Of a stretch of 64,000 nucleotides of DNA, positions 22,808 to 31,132 are shown in pieces. Position 1 is the stretch's first letter. Every line of letters begins with the position of its first letter. The translations under genes and the position numbers were made by a program. The notes below the pieces were generated by a model. The model was given only the letters and a program-made list of their open reading frames with translations, was not told where the DNA came from and made no database searches. Source of the DNA: an uncultured Bacteroidales bacterium (GTDB lineage Bacteria; Bacteroidota; Bacteroidia; Bacteroidales; Bacteroidaceae); contig CACWFY010000008.1 of NCBI GenBank assembly GCA_902760345.1, positions 1 to 64,000 on the forward strand, in the 5' to 3' direction.

Positions 22808-25800
22808 ATGAACAAGAAAATAAAAGCATTAGTTTTAGGTTTGGCACTTGCTGCCATGCCGGCATTTGGTCAGAACCAGACCGTTACGGGTACTGTACTC
22901 GACGAAATGGGAGAACCCGTTATTGGTGCTACTGTCCGTGTAGAGGGAACAAAGACTGCTACTGTGACAGACTTTGACGGTAACTATAAACTGGATGTAC
23001 CCAAAAATGGTAAAATAGTAGTTTCTTATATTGGATATAAAGAAGTTGCGACCAAAGGCGGTCAGCTGAAGCTGGAACCAGACAGCAACGACCTTCAGGA
23101 AGTGGTGGTCGTAGGTTATGGCACACAGAAGAAGGCGCATTTGACCGGTTCTGTCGCTACCGTTGATATGAACGAAGTACAGGATTTGGCTTCAGCAGGT
23201 CTCGCCGCTACTCTAAGTGGTTTAGTAAACGGTCTGTCGGTCAGTGGTGGTGATGCCCGTCCTGGTGAGAATGCCCGTCTGTCTATCCGTGACGTCAATT
23301 CTTTGGGTGAAATCGGTTCTACCGCCCAGCAGCCGCTGTTCGTTATCGACGGCTATATCTATCCTAACGATGTGAAGGTTGGTAACTCATTCCAGAATCT
23401 TGGTGCTGAGGCTTTCAACAACCTCGACCCCTCTGAGGTGGAGAGCATCTCGGTGTTGAAGGATGCTTCAGCAGCCGTTTACGGTGCCCGCGCTGCCAAC
23501 GGTGTTATTCTGGTTACTACTAAAAAGGGCAAGATGGGAAGACCTAGCATCAGCTATAGCGGTACATTTGGTTTTACCGATGAAATTGCCCGTCCGAAGA
23601 TGCTAAGTGCTTACGACTATGGTCGTCTGTACAATGCTATTGCTGCTGCTGACCCCTTGAACACCTCTCTTAATAACAAGACCGATTTATTCCAGTTGAG
23701 TGAATTGGAGGCCATGAAGGGTCTTGACTACGACTTGCTAGAGAAGTATTGGAAGACAGGTTTCACCCACAAGCACAGTATCAATGTCAGTGGCGCTACC
23801 GAAAACGTCAATTACTTTGCTGGTATCAGTTACTTCGATCAGGATGGTAACCTCGGTAAGTTGGACTATGACCGTTGGAACTATCGTGCCGGTGTGGATG
23901 TGAAGATTAGCAAGTGGCTGTCTGCCAATATTACTGTGAGCGGTGACTATGCCGACAAGAACAAGCCCCTTTTGAAGGTTGGTGGTACGAATGCCGAGAA
24001 AGACTACAACCTGATGCTGACCCGTCCTCGCTACATTCCTGAAGAGGTGGGTGGCTACTATATTCCCACCTATGGTCCCAGCAATACTAGCAAGAGCCAA
24101 AACCAGAACTATTCGTTCGCTGTTCTACAGGACAATGGTGACTATACCAAAGACCGTACTTCTAACATGAATATCAATGGTAGTCTAAGTTATGACTTTG
24201 GATGGAACAAGTATTTGAAGGGCTTGAAGCTGCGTTTCTCTTACTCGAAGAGTATCAATAACGACAAGACTAACCAGTATGGTTCTTCTTACAGACTTTA
24301 TCAGATGACAAACCGTTATGGTGAGCAGAACCATCTGTATACGCCGACCGCTGCCGATGCAGAGTTCGACTATCTGGCTGAAGGTAACTTTAATGCTCTC
24401 AATCTGAATAATGGTAACATGTTGTATCGTACAACCACTCGTACCGACAACTATCAGATAAACTTCACCGCTCAGTATCAGCGTACTTTTGGCAAACACG
24501 ATATCAGTGCTTTGTTCTCTATTGAGAAGTCGGAAGCCGAGAGTGAATATCTGATGGGGCAGGTCGACAATCCTTACGAGTTTACTACTGGACAATCTAA
24601 CTCTGCAACGGGCGACCAACACACTGTATTTAGCCGCTACGAGAGTGGTACGCTGTCGTACATCGGCCGCATCAACTATGCCTATGACAGCAAATACCTC
24701 TTCGAGTTCCTGCTCCGTTCAGACGCTTCTACCAAGTTTGCTCCCGAGAACTATTGGGGCACCTTCCCTGCAGTAAGTGCCGGTTGGGCTGCCAGCGAGG
24801 AGCCGTGGTTCAAGAACACAAAGTGGCTACAGTGGATTGACTACTTCAAAATCCGTGCTTCGTTTGGTTTAACTGGTCGCGACAACACTGCTCCTTGGCA
24901 GTGGATGCAGGTCTATGCTCAGGATGCCAACAAGGGTACCGTCTTCGGATGGAATTCTGATTCAGGCCGCCGTATTACTATCAACAAGAACAACTCGGCT
25001 GTAAATCCAGATGTACATTGGGATAAGTCTTACAAGATGAACATCGGTTTTGATGCCCGTTTCCTCAATCAGCGTCTGTCGGTGACGTTTGATCACTATC
25101 GTGAGTGGAACCGTGAGATGTTGCTGAACCTCTCGCAGGATATCGCGTCGACTATCGGTACTCAGAGTGCCGCCGTCAATCTTGGTGAAATGAACAGTTG
25201 GGGTTATGAACTCTCTCTGACTTGGCGCGACAAGATAGGCAAGGACATCAAATATCATATTGGCTTGAATACCGGCTATTCCGACAACAAGGTGCTGAAC
25301 ATGGACTTTGAACAGAACTATATCTACCGTCAGATTCAGCAGGGCGGCCGTACCGACATTGGCCTGTGGGGTATGCAGTGCATCGGTATGTTCCGTTCAT
25401 TCCACGACATTGACGAGTACTTTGACAAGTATATGCGTCTGAAGGATGCTAATGGCAATCCCGCCTTTAATGATGATGGTACGCCAAAGTATGGTACTTA
25501 TATGGGGCTGGCTAAGGATAAGGTTCGCCCTGGTATGTTGATTTATAAGGATGTTCGTGGTACCTACGATTCCGAGACAGGAACCTATGCCGGTCCCGAT
25601 GGTATTGTTGACCAAGAGAACGACCAGGTACAGCTGAGTAATCGTGGCAATATCTACGGATTTACCATTAATGCCGGTGGCGAGTGGAAAGGTATTTCAT
25701 TATCTCTCCAGTTCAATGCTAACTGGGGCGGCTATACCACTATCCCCAGCCAAGCTCTCGGTGTAGCCTCTGGTAGCAATATCGAGTTCTACAATATGCC

Positions 25801-26173
25801 TTCGTTCTGGAATCCAGACGATATGTATGTCTATCAAGATATCTACGACGGAAATGGCAACCTGCTTCAGAAGATGAACCATGAAGCCTACTATCCCAAC
25901 TTGGCTTACCAGAGTGTGAATAGTGTTACTTCAAGCTTCTGGCGTGTCAGTGCTGCTCAGGTTAAATTGAGCCGTTTGACCATTGCCTATACCATTCCTT
26001 CAAAGTGGATTAAGAGTATTGGTATCAATAGTGCCCGTGTAAACATCACCGGTCAGAATCTCCTTAATTTCTACAATCCCTATCCCGATAAGTTTACCAG
26101 TCCGTTGGCTGGTACCTATGGCAGCTATCCTAACCTGCGCAAGTGGACTATCGGTGTTAATCTGTCGTTCTAA
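22808..26173 (+). CDS. SusC-family TonB-dependent outer-membrane receptor (pectin-type PUL)
   Basis: 1121 residues from ATG 22808 (an ATG at 22802 adds M-I); signal peptide MNKKIKALVLGLALAAMPAFG. Order: carboxypeptidase-regulatory-like domain (about 23-95, GTVLDEMGEPVIGATVRVEG), TonB-box-like stretch VVVVGYGTQKK (about 97-107), plug with SVLKDASAAVYGARAANGVILVTT, then a 22-strand barrel ending in WTIGVNLSF with a terminal aromatic residue. SusC proteins import oligosaccharides using TonB energy, covered by their SusD lid. The next gene is that SusD, 20 bp downstream. The linked pectate lyase suggests pectic oligosaccharides as cargo. Confidence 0.95.
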   Translation: MNKKIKALVLGLALAAMPAFGQNQTVTGTVLDEMGEPVIGATVRVEGTKTATVTDFDGNYKLDVPKNGKIVVSYIGYKEVATKGGQLKLEPDSNDLQEVVVVGYGTQKKAHLTGSVATVDMNEVQDLASAGLAATLSGLVNGLSVSGGDARPGENARLSIRDVNSLGEIGSTAQQPLFVIDGYIYPNDVKVGNSFQNLGAEAFNNLDPSEVESISVLKDASAAVYGARAANGVILVTTKKGKMGRPSISYSGTFGFTDEIARPKMLSAYDYGRLYNAIAAADPLNTSLNNKTDLFQLSELEAMKGLDYDLLEKYWKTGFTHKHSINVSGATENVNYFAGISYFDQDGNLGKLDYDRWNYRAGVDVKISKWLSANITVSGDYADKNKPLLKVGGTNAEKDYNLMLTRPRYIPEEVGGYYIPTYGPSNTSKSQNQNYSFAVLQDNGDYTKDRTSNMNINGSLSYDFGWNKYLKGLKLRFSYSKSINNDKTNQYGSSYRLYQMTNRYGEQNHLYTPTAADAEFDYLAEGNFNALNLNNGNMLYRTTTRTDNYQINFTAQYQRTFGKHDISALFSIEKSEAESEYLMGQVDNPYEFTTGQSNSATGDQHTVFSRYESGTLSYIGRINYAYDSKYLFEFLLRSDASTKFAPENYWGTFPAVSAGWAASEEPWFKNTKWLQWIDYFKIRASFGLTGRDNTAPWQWMQVYAQDANKGTVFGWNSDSGRRITINKNNSAVNPDVHWDKSYKMNIGFDARFLNQRLSVTFDHYREWNREMLLNLSQDIASTIGTQSAAVNLGEMNSWGYELSLTWRDKIGKDIKYHIGLNTGYSDNKVLNMDFEQNYIYRQIQQGGRTDIGLWGMQCIGMFRSFHDIDEYFDKYMRLKDANGNPAFNDDGTPKYGTYMGLAKDKVRPGMLIYKDVRGTYDSETGTYAGPDGIVDQENDQVQLSNRGNIYGFTINAGGEWKGISLSLQFNANWGGYTTIPSQALGVASGSNIEFYNMPSFWNPDDMYVYQDIYDGNGNLLQKMNHEAYYPNLAYQSVNSVTSSFWRVSAAQVKLSRLTIAYTIPSKWIKSIGINSARVNITGQNLLNFYNPYPDKFTSPLAGTYGSYPNLRKWTIGVNLSF

Positions 26174-26193
26174 ACTCAAAAAGACTCAAGATT

Positions 26194-28503
26194 ATGAAAA
26201 AGACTATTAAATATCTTAGCATAGGTTTTACTTCCGTCATGGCTTTCGCTGCCTGTAGTGACCAGTTCTTGCAGGACAAGAAAAACTCTGACAATGTGAA
26301 CACCGATATATACAATTACTATAGTGGCTGTCAAGGACGTGTCGACGATGTCTACGGATGGTGTCTGCCAACTGTCTCCGAACAGACTTGGAAGTATCCC
26401 TCCATGGGAAGCAACGATATTGCCGCCAGATCAACCGAGGAGTATACTAACTTCAGTGATTTCGTTGATCCGCAGAAGGAATTATCCTCAATGTCTTCCA
26501 AGGAAAACAATGTGCCCGATTATTTCATGGGAACGCAAAACAACATTCAAGAAGCTGTCTACGGCCGCATCCGCAACATCAATGATGCCATGCAGGGTAT
26601 CGAGGGAGGTACGTTGTCGCAGGCCGAAAAGAACTTGTTGCTTGGGCAACTCCATTTCTTCCGTGCTTGGTGTTACTTCAATATCGTGAAGTGGTATGGT
26701 GGTGTTCCCATTGTCGAAGGCACCCCAGCTCCCGAAGAGGGCATTTTCTTCCCACGTCAGAGTGCCAAGGCTTGTTTCGACTACATCATCAATGACCTGA
26801 ATACCGCTGCTGAGATGCTGAAAGGTAAGATCTGGTCTGGATCTGACTACGGCCGTGTAACCAGCGGTACCGCACTGGCCCTGAAAGGTCGTGTGCTGAC
26901 ATGGTGGTGTAGCCCGCTCTTCAACCGCAAAGGTGACGCTATTCGTTATCAGCAGGCTTTCGAGACCATGAAGAAAGACCTGACTGAGATTGATGCTTGT
27001 GGCTACGGTCTTTACAAGTCAGGGGCCGACGTCAATGGTAGCGACTTTGCCAACCAATTCTTGGTGGCCGGTAATAACCCTGAGGCTGTATTCTTCACGC
27101 TATACAACAAGGTTGCCAGCGACGACGGTCTGGACAATCAGAAAAACAACTCATGGGAACGTGCTATCCGTCCGTCGAATACCGGTGGCGGTGGCAAGAA
27201 CCCCAGTAAGATGATTGTGAAGATGTTCCCGATGAAGGATGGAAAGATTCCAGCAGGTACAGGCACCTATAATCTACTGACGGCTTCGCAGTACACCTAC
27301 GACGAAGACGCTCCCTTCATGAACCGTGATCCGCGTTTCTATCGTACGTTTGCCTTCCCTGGCTTCCGTTGGGCTTACAGTGGCGACCCCACGCAACGCG
27401 ATGGTCATAATCCTTCCTATGATCAAGGAAAGAACTATATTCTGTGGAGCTATGTATGGTATACTGATATGGACTCTCAGGGCAATCCTGAAAGTGGCGA
27501 CAAGTATGCTTCTGATAATCTGGGAAGTAGTGGTGGTATCTATGTCCGCAAGAAGAGCGATGACTTCGACATTAACCTCTCTCCGCTATATGCCTATTCA
27601 CCTACGGCTACCAAGGGCGCAGGTCCATTCTTCTCGGGTGCAACACTCATCGAACTACGTTATGCCGAGGTGCTACTGAACCTTGCCGAGGTGGCTTGTG
27701 GTGCCGGCGACATGAACTATGCTGTTGAGCGCTTGAAGGATATTCGTAAGCGTGTTGGTTATACCGGTGACTGCGGTCTACAGGGTGACCTGACGGGCAA
27801 TCAGGCTGCATGTATGAGTGCCATTCTGTATGAGCGCCAGATAGAGTTTGCCTACGAGGGAAAGCGCTTCGACGATATGCGTCGCTGGATGCTTTTCGAT
27901 GGTGGTGAACTGAAAGATAATGAGGGCAACTCCATTGCTAATATTCCAGACACATGGAAGCTGTCGGGACTATGGGGGACTAATACCTGCAACTGGCTTG
28001 GCTTTGCTAAATTCAATGGTCAACGCCGTGAGCGCATAGAATTCCGCACTAAAGTTATCAGTGGTAAACAGTGGAATGATGATCCCATCTTAAAGGACGC
28101 CCTTGATGCTGCTGCACAGACTTATACCGATGAGTATAATGCCGCTCACCCCGAGGCAACCGGCCGCGACAAGATGACAGTGAAGAAGGCTCGCCAACTG
28201 ATGGTTTGTTACGAGAAAGCTATGGAAACTCGTGACGTAACGGTTGATTTGCGCAGCACTGACCTCGACACCGAGTTGCAGAACATGAAAACATGGTATA
28301 GCAATAACCTTGTCACAACAGAGAAGAAGGGCGATGCCCGCCAGCAGGAGCAGGATCTCTATATTGACTTCCGCCCGAAGTACTACTTCCTTGGCTTCTC
28401 CAGCGGTACGTCAATGGCCAATAAGGCCCTGCCTCAGACCATTGGCTGGCAAGACTACAACAAGGCTGGTGCCATGGGTACTTTTGACCCGTTGGCTGAG
28501 TAA
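26194..28503 (+). CDS. SusD/RagB-family outer-membrane lipoprotein, unusually long
   Basis: 769 residues with a lipoprotein signal (SVMAFAACSD). N-terminal SusD-like region and C-terminal RagB/SusD region are clear: AEKNLLLGQLHFFRAWCYF, ELRYAEVLLNLAEVACGAG and ERQIEFAYEGKRFDDMRRW. Most SusD proteins have 500-650 residues; the extra length lies mainly in the C-terminal third after the RFDDMRRW motif (about 590-740). SusD forms the lid that captures glycan over the SusC barrel. A terminator-like hairpin follows at 28525-28552, ending the SusCD transcript or attenuating read-through to the lyase. Confidence 0.93.
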   Translation: MKKTIKYLSIGFTSVMAFAACSDQFLQDKKNSDNVNTDIYNYYSGCQGRVDDVYGWCLPTVSEQTWKYPSMGSNDIAARSTEEYTNFSDFVDPQKELSSMSSKENNVPDYFMGTQNNIQEAVYGRIRNINDAMQGIEGGTLSQAEKNLLLGQLHFFRAWCYFNIVKWYGGVPIVEGTPAPEEGIFFPRQSAKACFDYIINDLNTAAEMLKGKIWSGSDYGRVTSGTALALKGRVLTWWCSPLFNRKGDAIRYQQAFETMKKDLTEIDACGYGLYKSGADVNGSDFANQFLVAGNNPEAVFFTLYNKVASDDGLDNQKNNSWERAIRPSNTGGGGKNPSKMIVKMFPMKDGKIPAGTGTYNLLTASQYTYDEDAPFMNRDPRFYRTFAFPGFRWAYSGDPTQRDGHNPSYDQGKNYILWSYVWYTDMDSQGNPESGDKYASDNLGSSGGIYVRKKSDDFDINLSPLYAYSPTATKGAGPFFSGATLIELRYAEVLLNLAEVACGAGDMNYAVERLKDIRKRVGYTGDCGLQGDLTGNQAACMSAILYERQIEFAYEGKRFDDMRRWMLFDGGELKDNEGNSIANIPDTWKLSGLWGTNTCNWLGFAKFNGQRRERIEFRTKVISGKQWNDDPILKDALDAAAQTYTDEYNAAHPEATGRDKMTVKKARQLMVCYEKAMETRDVTVDLRSTDLDTELQNMKTWYSNNLVTTEKKGDARQQEQDLYIDFRPKYYFLGFSSGTSMANKALPQTIGWQDYNKAGAMGTFDPLAE

Positions 28504-28524
28504 TTACTACAGTTACCTGATTAT

Positions 28525-28552
28525 AAATGGAGGTCCAATGTGGCCTCCATTT
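28525..28552 (+). terminator. Terminator-like hairpin after SusD
   Basis: AAATGGAGG (28525-28533) pairs with CCTCCATTT (28544-28552), extended inward by a U-G and a C-G pair, leaving a 6-nt loop; CTTGTTGT follows. A moderate intrinsic terminator between SusD and the pectate lyase gene. Confidence 0.65.
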
Positions 28553-28575
28553 CTTGTTGTCATCGCTTAGCAATA

Positions 28576-28670
28576 GTACCATCGTATGGTAGCCATAGTA
28601 CCATTATGTGGTACGACCAGTACCAAGGCTTGGTATTGGTCGTACCAAAATTGGGGACAAAATCTGGTAC
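28576..28670. repeat. Array of 22-bp palindromic units GTACCA-N5-TGGTAC in the SusD/lyase gap
   Basis: GTACCA starts at 28576, 28598, 28620 and 28642; TGGTA-type half-sites start at 28587, 28609 and 28631, with a further TGGTAC at 28665. The half-sites therefore alternate in orientation every 11 bp, forming 22-bp units: 17-bp palindrome plus 5-nt linker. Within it, 28609-28627 and 28629-28647 form a 19-bp near-perfect inverted repeat (one mismatch, 1-nt centre). This is the same unit plan as at 13099-13159. Confidence 0.82.
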
Positions 28671-28749
28671 GGTCAAAAAAAACGTTTATTCTGGCGACAT
28701 TATAACCAGCGATGCGTCTTTAATACAAGAAGAATAAATGCAAACGAAT

Positions 28750-30519
28750 ATGAAGAAATCTATTTTAGTAGGTATCCTGTTGTCGACCGTCATGTCGGCC
28801 AGTGCACAATACCCCGATTTGACCGATGAGGCGAAGAAAGTTATAGCAGAGCAGAAAGCTCAGTGGAAGGCTCATGCAGACTCTGCATGGGAAGTAGCAT
28901 TTCCCATAGTGGTAGAAGAGGCAAAGGCCGGACGTCCCTACGTTCCCTGGGCAGGCATGCCCTACGACCTGAAACAGGCCAAGATTCCTGCATTCCCCGG
29001 TGCCGAGGGTGGCGGCATGTATACCTTTGGCGGTCGCGGTGGTAAGGTGCTGACCGTTACCAACCTGAACGACGACGGCCCCGGCTCGTTCCGTTGGGCC
29101 TGCGAACAGGGCGGTGCGCGTATCATTGTCTTTAATGTCAGTGGCATCATTCGCCTGAAGTCACCCATCTATGTCCGCGCTCCATACGTCACCATTGCCG
29201 GACAGACGGCTCCAGGTGAGGGTGTCTGCATTGCCGGTGAGTCGTTCCAGGTAGACACCCATGACGTCATTGTGCGCCACATGCGTTTCCGCCGTGGTGA
29301 GACACTGGTGACCAACCGTGAGGACTCCTTTGGCGGCAACCCCGTGGGAAATATTATGATTGACCACTGTTCCTGCGAATGGGGACTGGACGAAAACATC
29401 TCGTTCTATCGTCACATGTTCGACATGCACGACGGTAAGCCCATGGAGAAAAAGCCCACAGTGAACGTTACCATCCAGAACACTATTTCAGCCAAGGCAC
29501 TCGACACATGGAACCACGCTTTCGGCTCGACCATCGGTGGCGAGAACACTACCTTCATGCGTAACCTATGGGCCGACAATACAGGTCGTAACCCGAGTAT
29601 TGGTTGGGCAGGTGTGTTCAACTTCGTCAACAATGTAACCTACAACTGGGTACATCGTGTAGCTGACGGCGGTGAGTATAAGTCGATGTTCAACTTCATC
29701 AACAACTACTACAAGCCCGGTCCCCTGACACCGAAAGATACGCCCGTAGGCCACCGCATCACCAAGAGCGAGAGCCGCTCAAAGGGACTGTTCCCGTTCA
29801 AGCAGTTCGGACGTATCTATGCTACGGGCAACATCATGGAAGGCTATCCCGAAATTACGAAGGACAACTGGAACGGTGGTATCCAGACAGCCGACAAAGA
29901 CGGAGAAATGGATGCTACAGAGTTGGCGCTGATGCGTTCGGACGAGCCGTTTGCGTGTGCACCACTGACCATCATGGGCGCTCAGGAAGCCTACGATTGG
30001 GTACTCAACAATGCGGGTGCCACCATTCCCTGCCGCGACATCGTAGACCAGCGTATCTGCGAGGAGGTGCGTACAGGCCAGGCCTACTACGTAAAAGATT
30101 ACGAGAAGGAGTTGGCCAAGATAGAGAAGAAGACGGGTGTCAAGCAAAATCCTTACGGCGACATGTGGGGACTGCACGAGAAGTCAAAGAATGAGGAGGG
30201 ACTCTTCAAATACCGTCGCTTGTCAAACGATTCATATAAGAAGGGTATCATTACTGATCCGCGCCAGATGGGTGGCTATCCCGAGTATAAGTCTTGGCAA
30301 CCCTATAAAGACAGCGATATGGATGGTATGCCCGATGAGTGGGAGACAGCTAACGGCTTGAATCCCAACGATGCGAGCGACGCTAATGGCGACATCAATG
30401 GCGACGGTTATACCAACATTGAAAAATACATCAATGGTATTGATCCCCACTCCAAGACCGACTGGCGCAATCTGAACAACAATTACGACACGTTGGCAGC
30501 TAAGGGTAAACTGATGTAA
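28750..30519 (+). CDS. PL1-family pectate lyase with C-terminal calcium-binding repeats
   Basis: 589 residues from ATG 28750 with signal peptide MKKSILVGILLSTVMSASA; an in-frame ATG at 28738 would add four residues. Pectate lyases cleave polygalacturonate by calcium-dependent beta-elimination. The beta-helix region starts with IPAFPGAEGGGMYTFGGRGG and VTNLNDDGPGSFRWAC, continues with YVTIAGQTAPGEGVCI and IMIDHCSCEWG, and is typical of Bacteroidetes PL1 enzymes. Near the C-terminus DSDMDGMPDEWE and DANGDINGDGYTNIEKYING are EF-hand/thrombospondin-3-like calcium sites. It follows SusD after a 246-bp gap with a terminator and the 22-bp palindrome array, so its expression may be uncoupled from SusCD. 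The gene after it starts 4 bp downstream. Confidence 0.86.
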   Translation: MKKSILVGILLSTVMSASAQYPDLTDEAKKVIAEQKAQWKAHADSAWEVAFPIVVEEAKAGRPYVPWAGMPYDLKQAKIPAFPGAEGGGMYTFGGRGGKVLTVTNLNDDGPGSFRWACEQGGARIIVFNVSGIIRLKSPIYVRAPYVTIAGQTAPGEGVCIAGESFQVDTHDVIVRHMRFRRGETLVTNREDSFGGNPVGNIMIDHCSCEWGLDENISFYRHMFDMHDGKPMEKKPTVNVTIQNTISAKALDTWNHAFGSTIGGENTTFMRNLWADNTGRNPSIGWAGVFNFVNNVTYNWVHRVADGGEYKSMFNFINNYYKPGPLTPKDTPVGHRITKSESRSKGLFPFKQFGRIYATGNIMEGYPEITKDNWNGGIQTADKDGEMDATELALMRSDEPFACAPLTIMGAQEAYDWVLNNAGATIPCRDIVDQRICEEVRTGQAYYVKDYEKELAKIEKKTGVKQNPYGDMWGLHEKSKNEEGLFKYRRLSNDSYKKGIITDPRQMGGYPEYKSWQPYKDSDMDGMPDEWETANGLNPNDASDANGDINGDGYTNIEKYINGIDPHSKTDWRNLNNNYDTLAAKGKLM

Positions 30520-30523
30520 GCTT

Positions 30524-31132
30524 ATGAAAAAGGTAGTGTTTGCAGCGATATTGTCACTGTTTACCATAACGGCAAATGCCCAGCTCGTAGTCCTTAATGA
30601 GGACGGACGGGACTCGGCCTATGTCGAGAGCATCGTCAATCGCTCGCAGAAGATAGTTGACGGACTGCAACTCGATGACAAGAAAACGGCTCGTAATGTA
30701 CGCAATATCATTGCCAACCGCTACTTCCTGCTGAACGACATCCACTCGAAATACGACAAGAACCAGCAGGCTGAACGCGACGCAGAACTCTACAAGCACC
30801 ATTTCGAGTTGGTATCGTCACTATCACTCTATCTGACCGACGAACAGATAGATGCCGTCAAGGATGGTATGACGTTCGGCCGTCTGAAGCGCGACTACCA
30901 GGCGACACAGGATATGATACCTACGCTCACAGACTTTGAAAAGCAGCAAATACTGATTTGGCTAAAAGAAGCACGTGAGTATGCCATGGATGCTGCTGAT
31001 TCCAAGGGCAAGCACTTCTGGTTCGACAAGTATCGCGGACGTACCAACAACTGGTTGTCGGCCCGTGGCTATGACCTGAAGAAAGAACGCGACAACTGGA
31101 TGAAACGCATAGAAGATGCCAAGAAGAAATAA
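30524..31132 (+). CDS. DUF3826-type secreted protein
   Basis: 202 residues with signal peptide MKKVVFAAILSLFTITANA. The mature part is mostly alpha-helical and highly charged and matches the feel of the DUF3826 family (VESIVNRSQKIVDGLQLDD, FLLNDIHSKYD, KGKHFWFDKYRGRTNNWLSARGYDL), which occurs in Bacteroidetes polysaccharide loci, often with pectate lyases. Function unknown; no catalytic motif is evident. It starts 4 bp after the lyase stop and its last 17 bp overlap the start of the next gene, so the three are translated from one mRNA. Confidence 0.72.
   Translation: MKKVVFAAILSLFTITANAQLVVLNEDGRDSAYVESIVNRSQKIVDGLQLDDKKTARNVRNIIANRYFLLNDIHSKYDKNQQAERDAELYKHHFELVSSLSLYLTDEQIDAVKDGMTFGRLKRDYQATQDMIPTLTDFEKQQILIWLKEAREYAMDAADSKGKHFWFDKYRGRTNNWLSARGYDLKKERDNWMKRIEDAKKK

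Noticed and set aside
28576..28670. CRISPR array
   Set aside because: The unit is 22 bp with 5-nt linkers and palindromic; there are no unique spacers of about 30 bp and no cas genes.
28576..28670. Integron attC or transposon end
   Set aside because: No integrase, transposase or target-site duplication is seen nearby; the periodic multi-unit layout does not fit a single recombination site.
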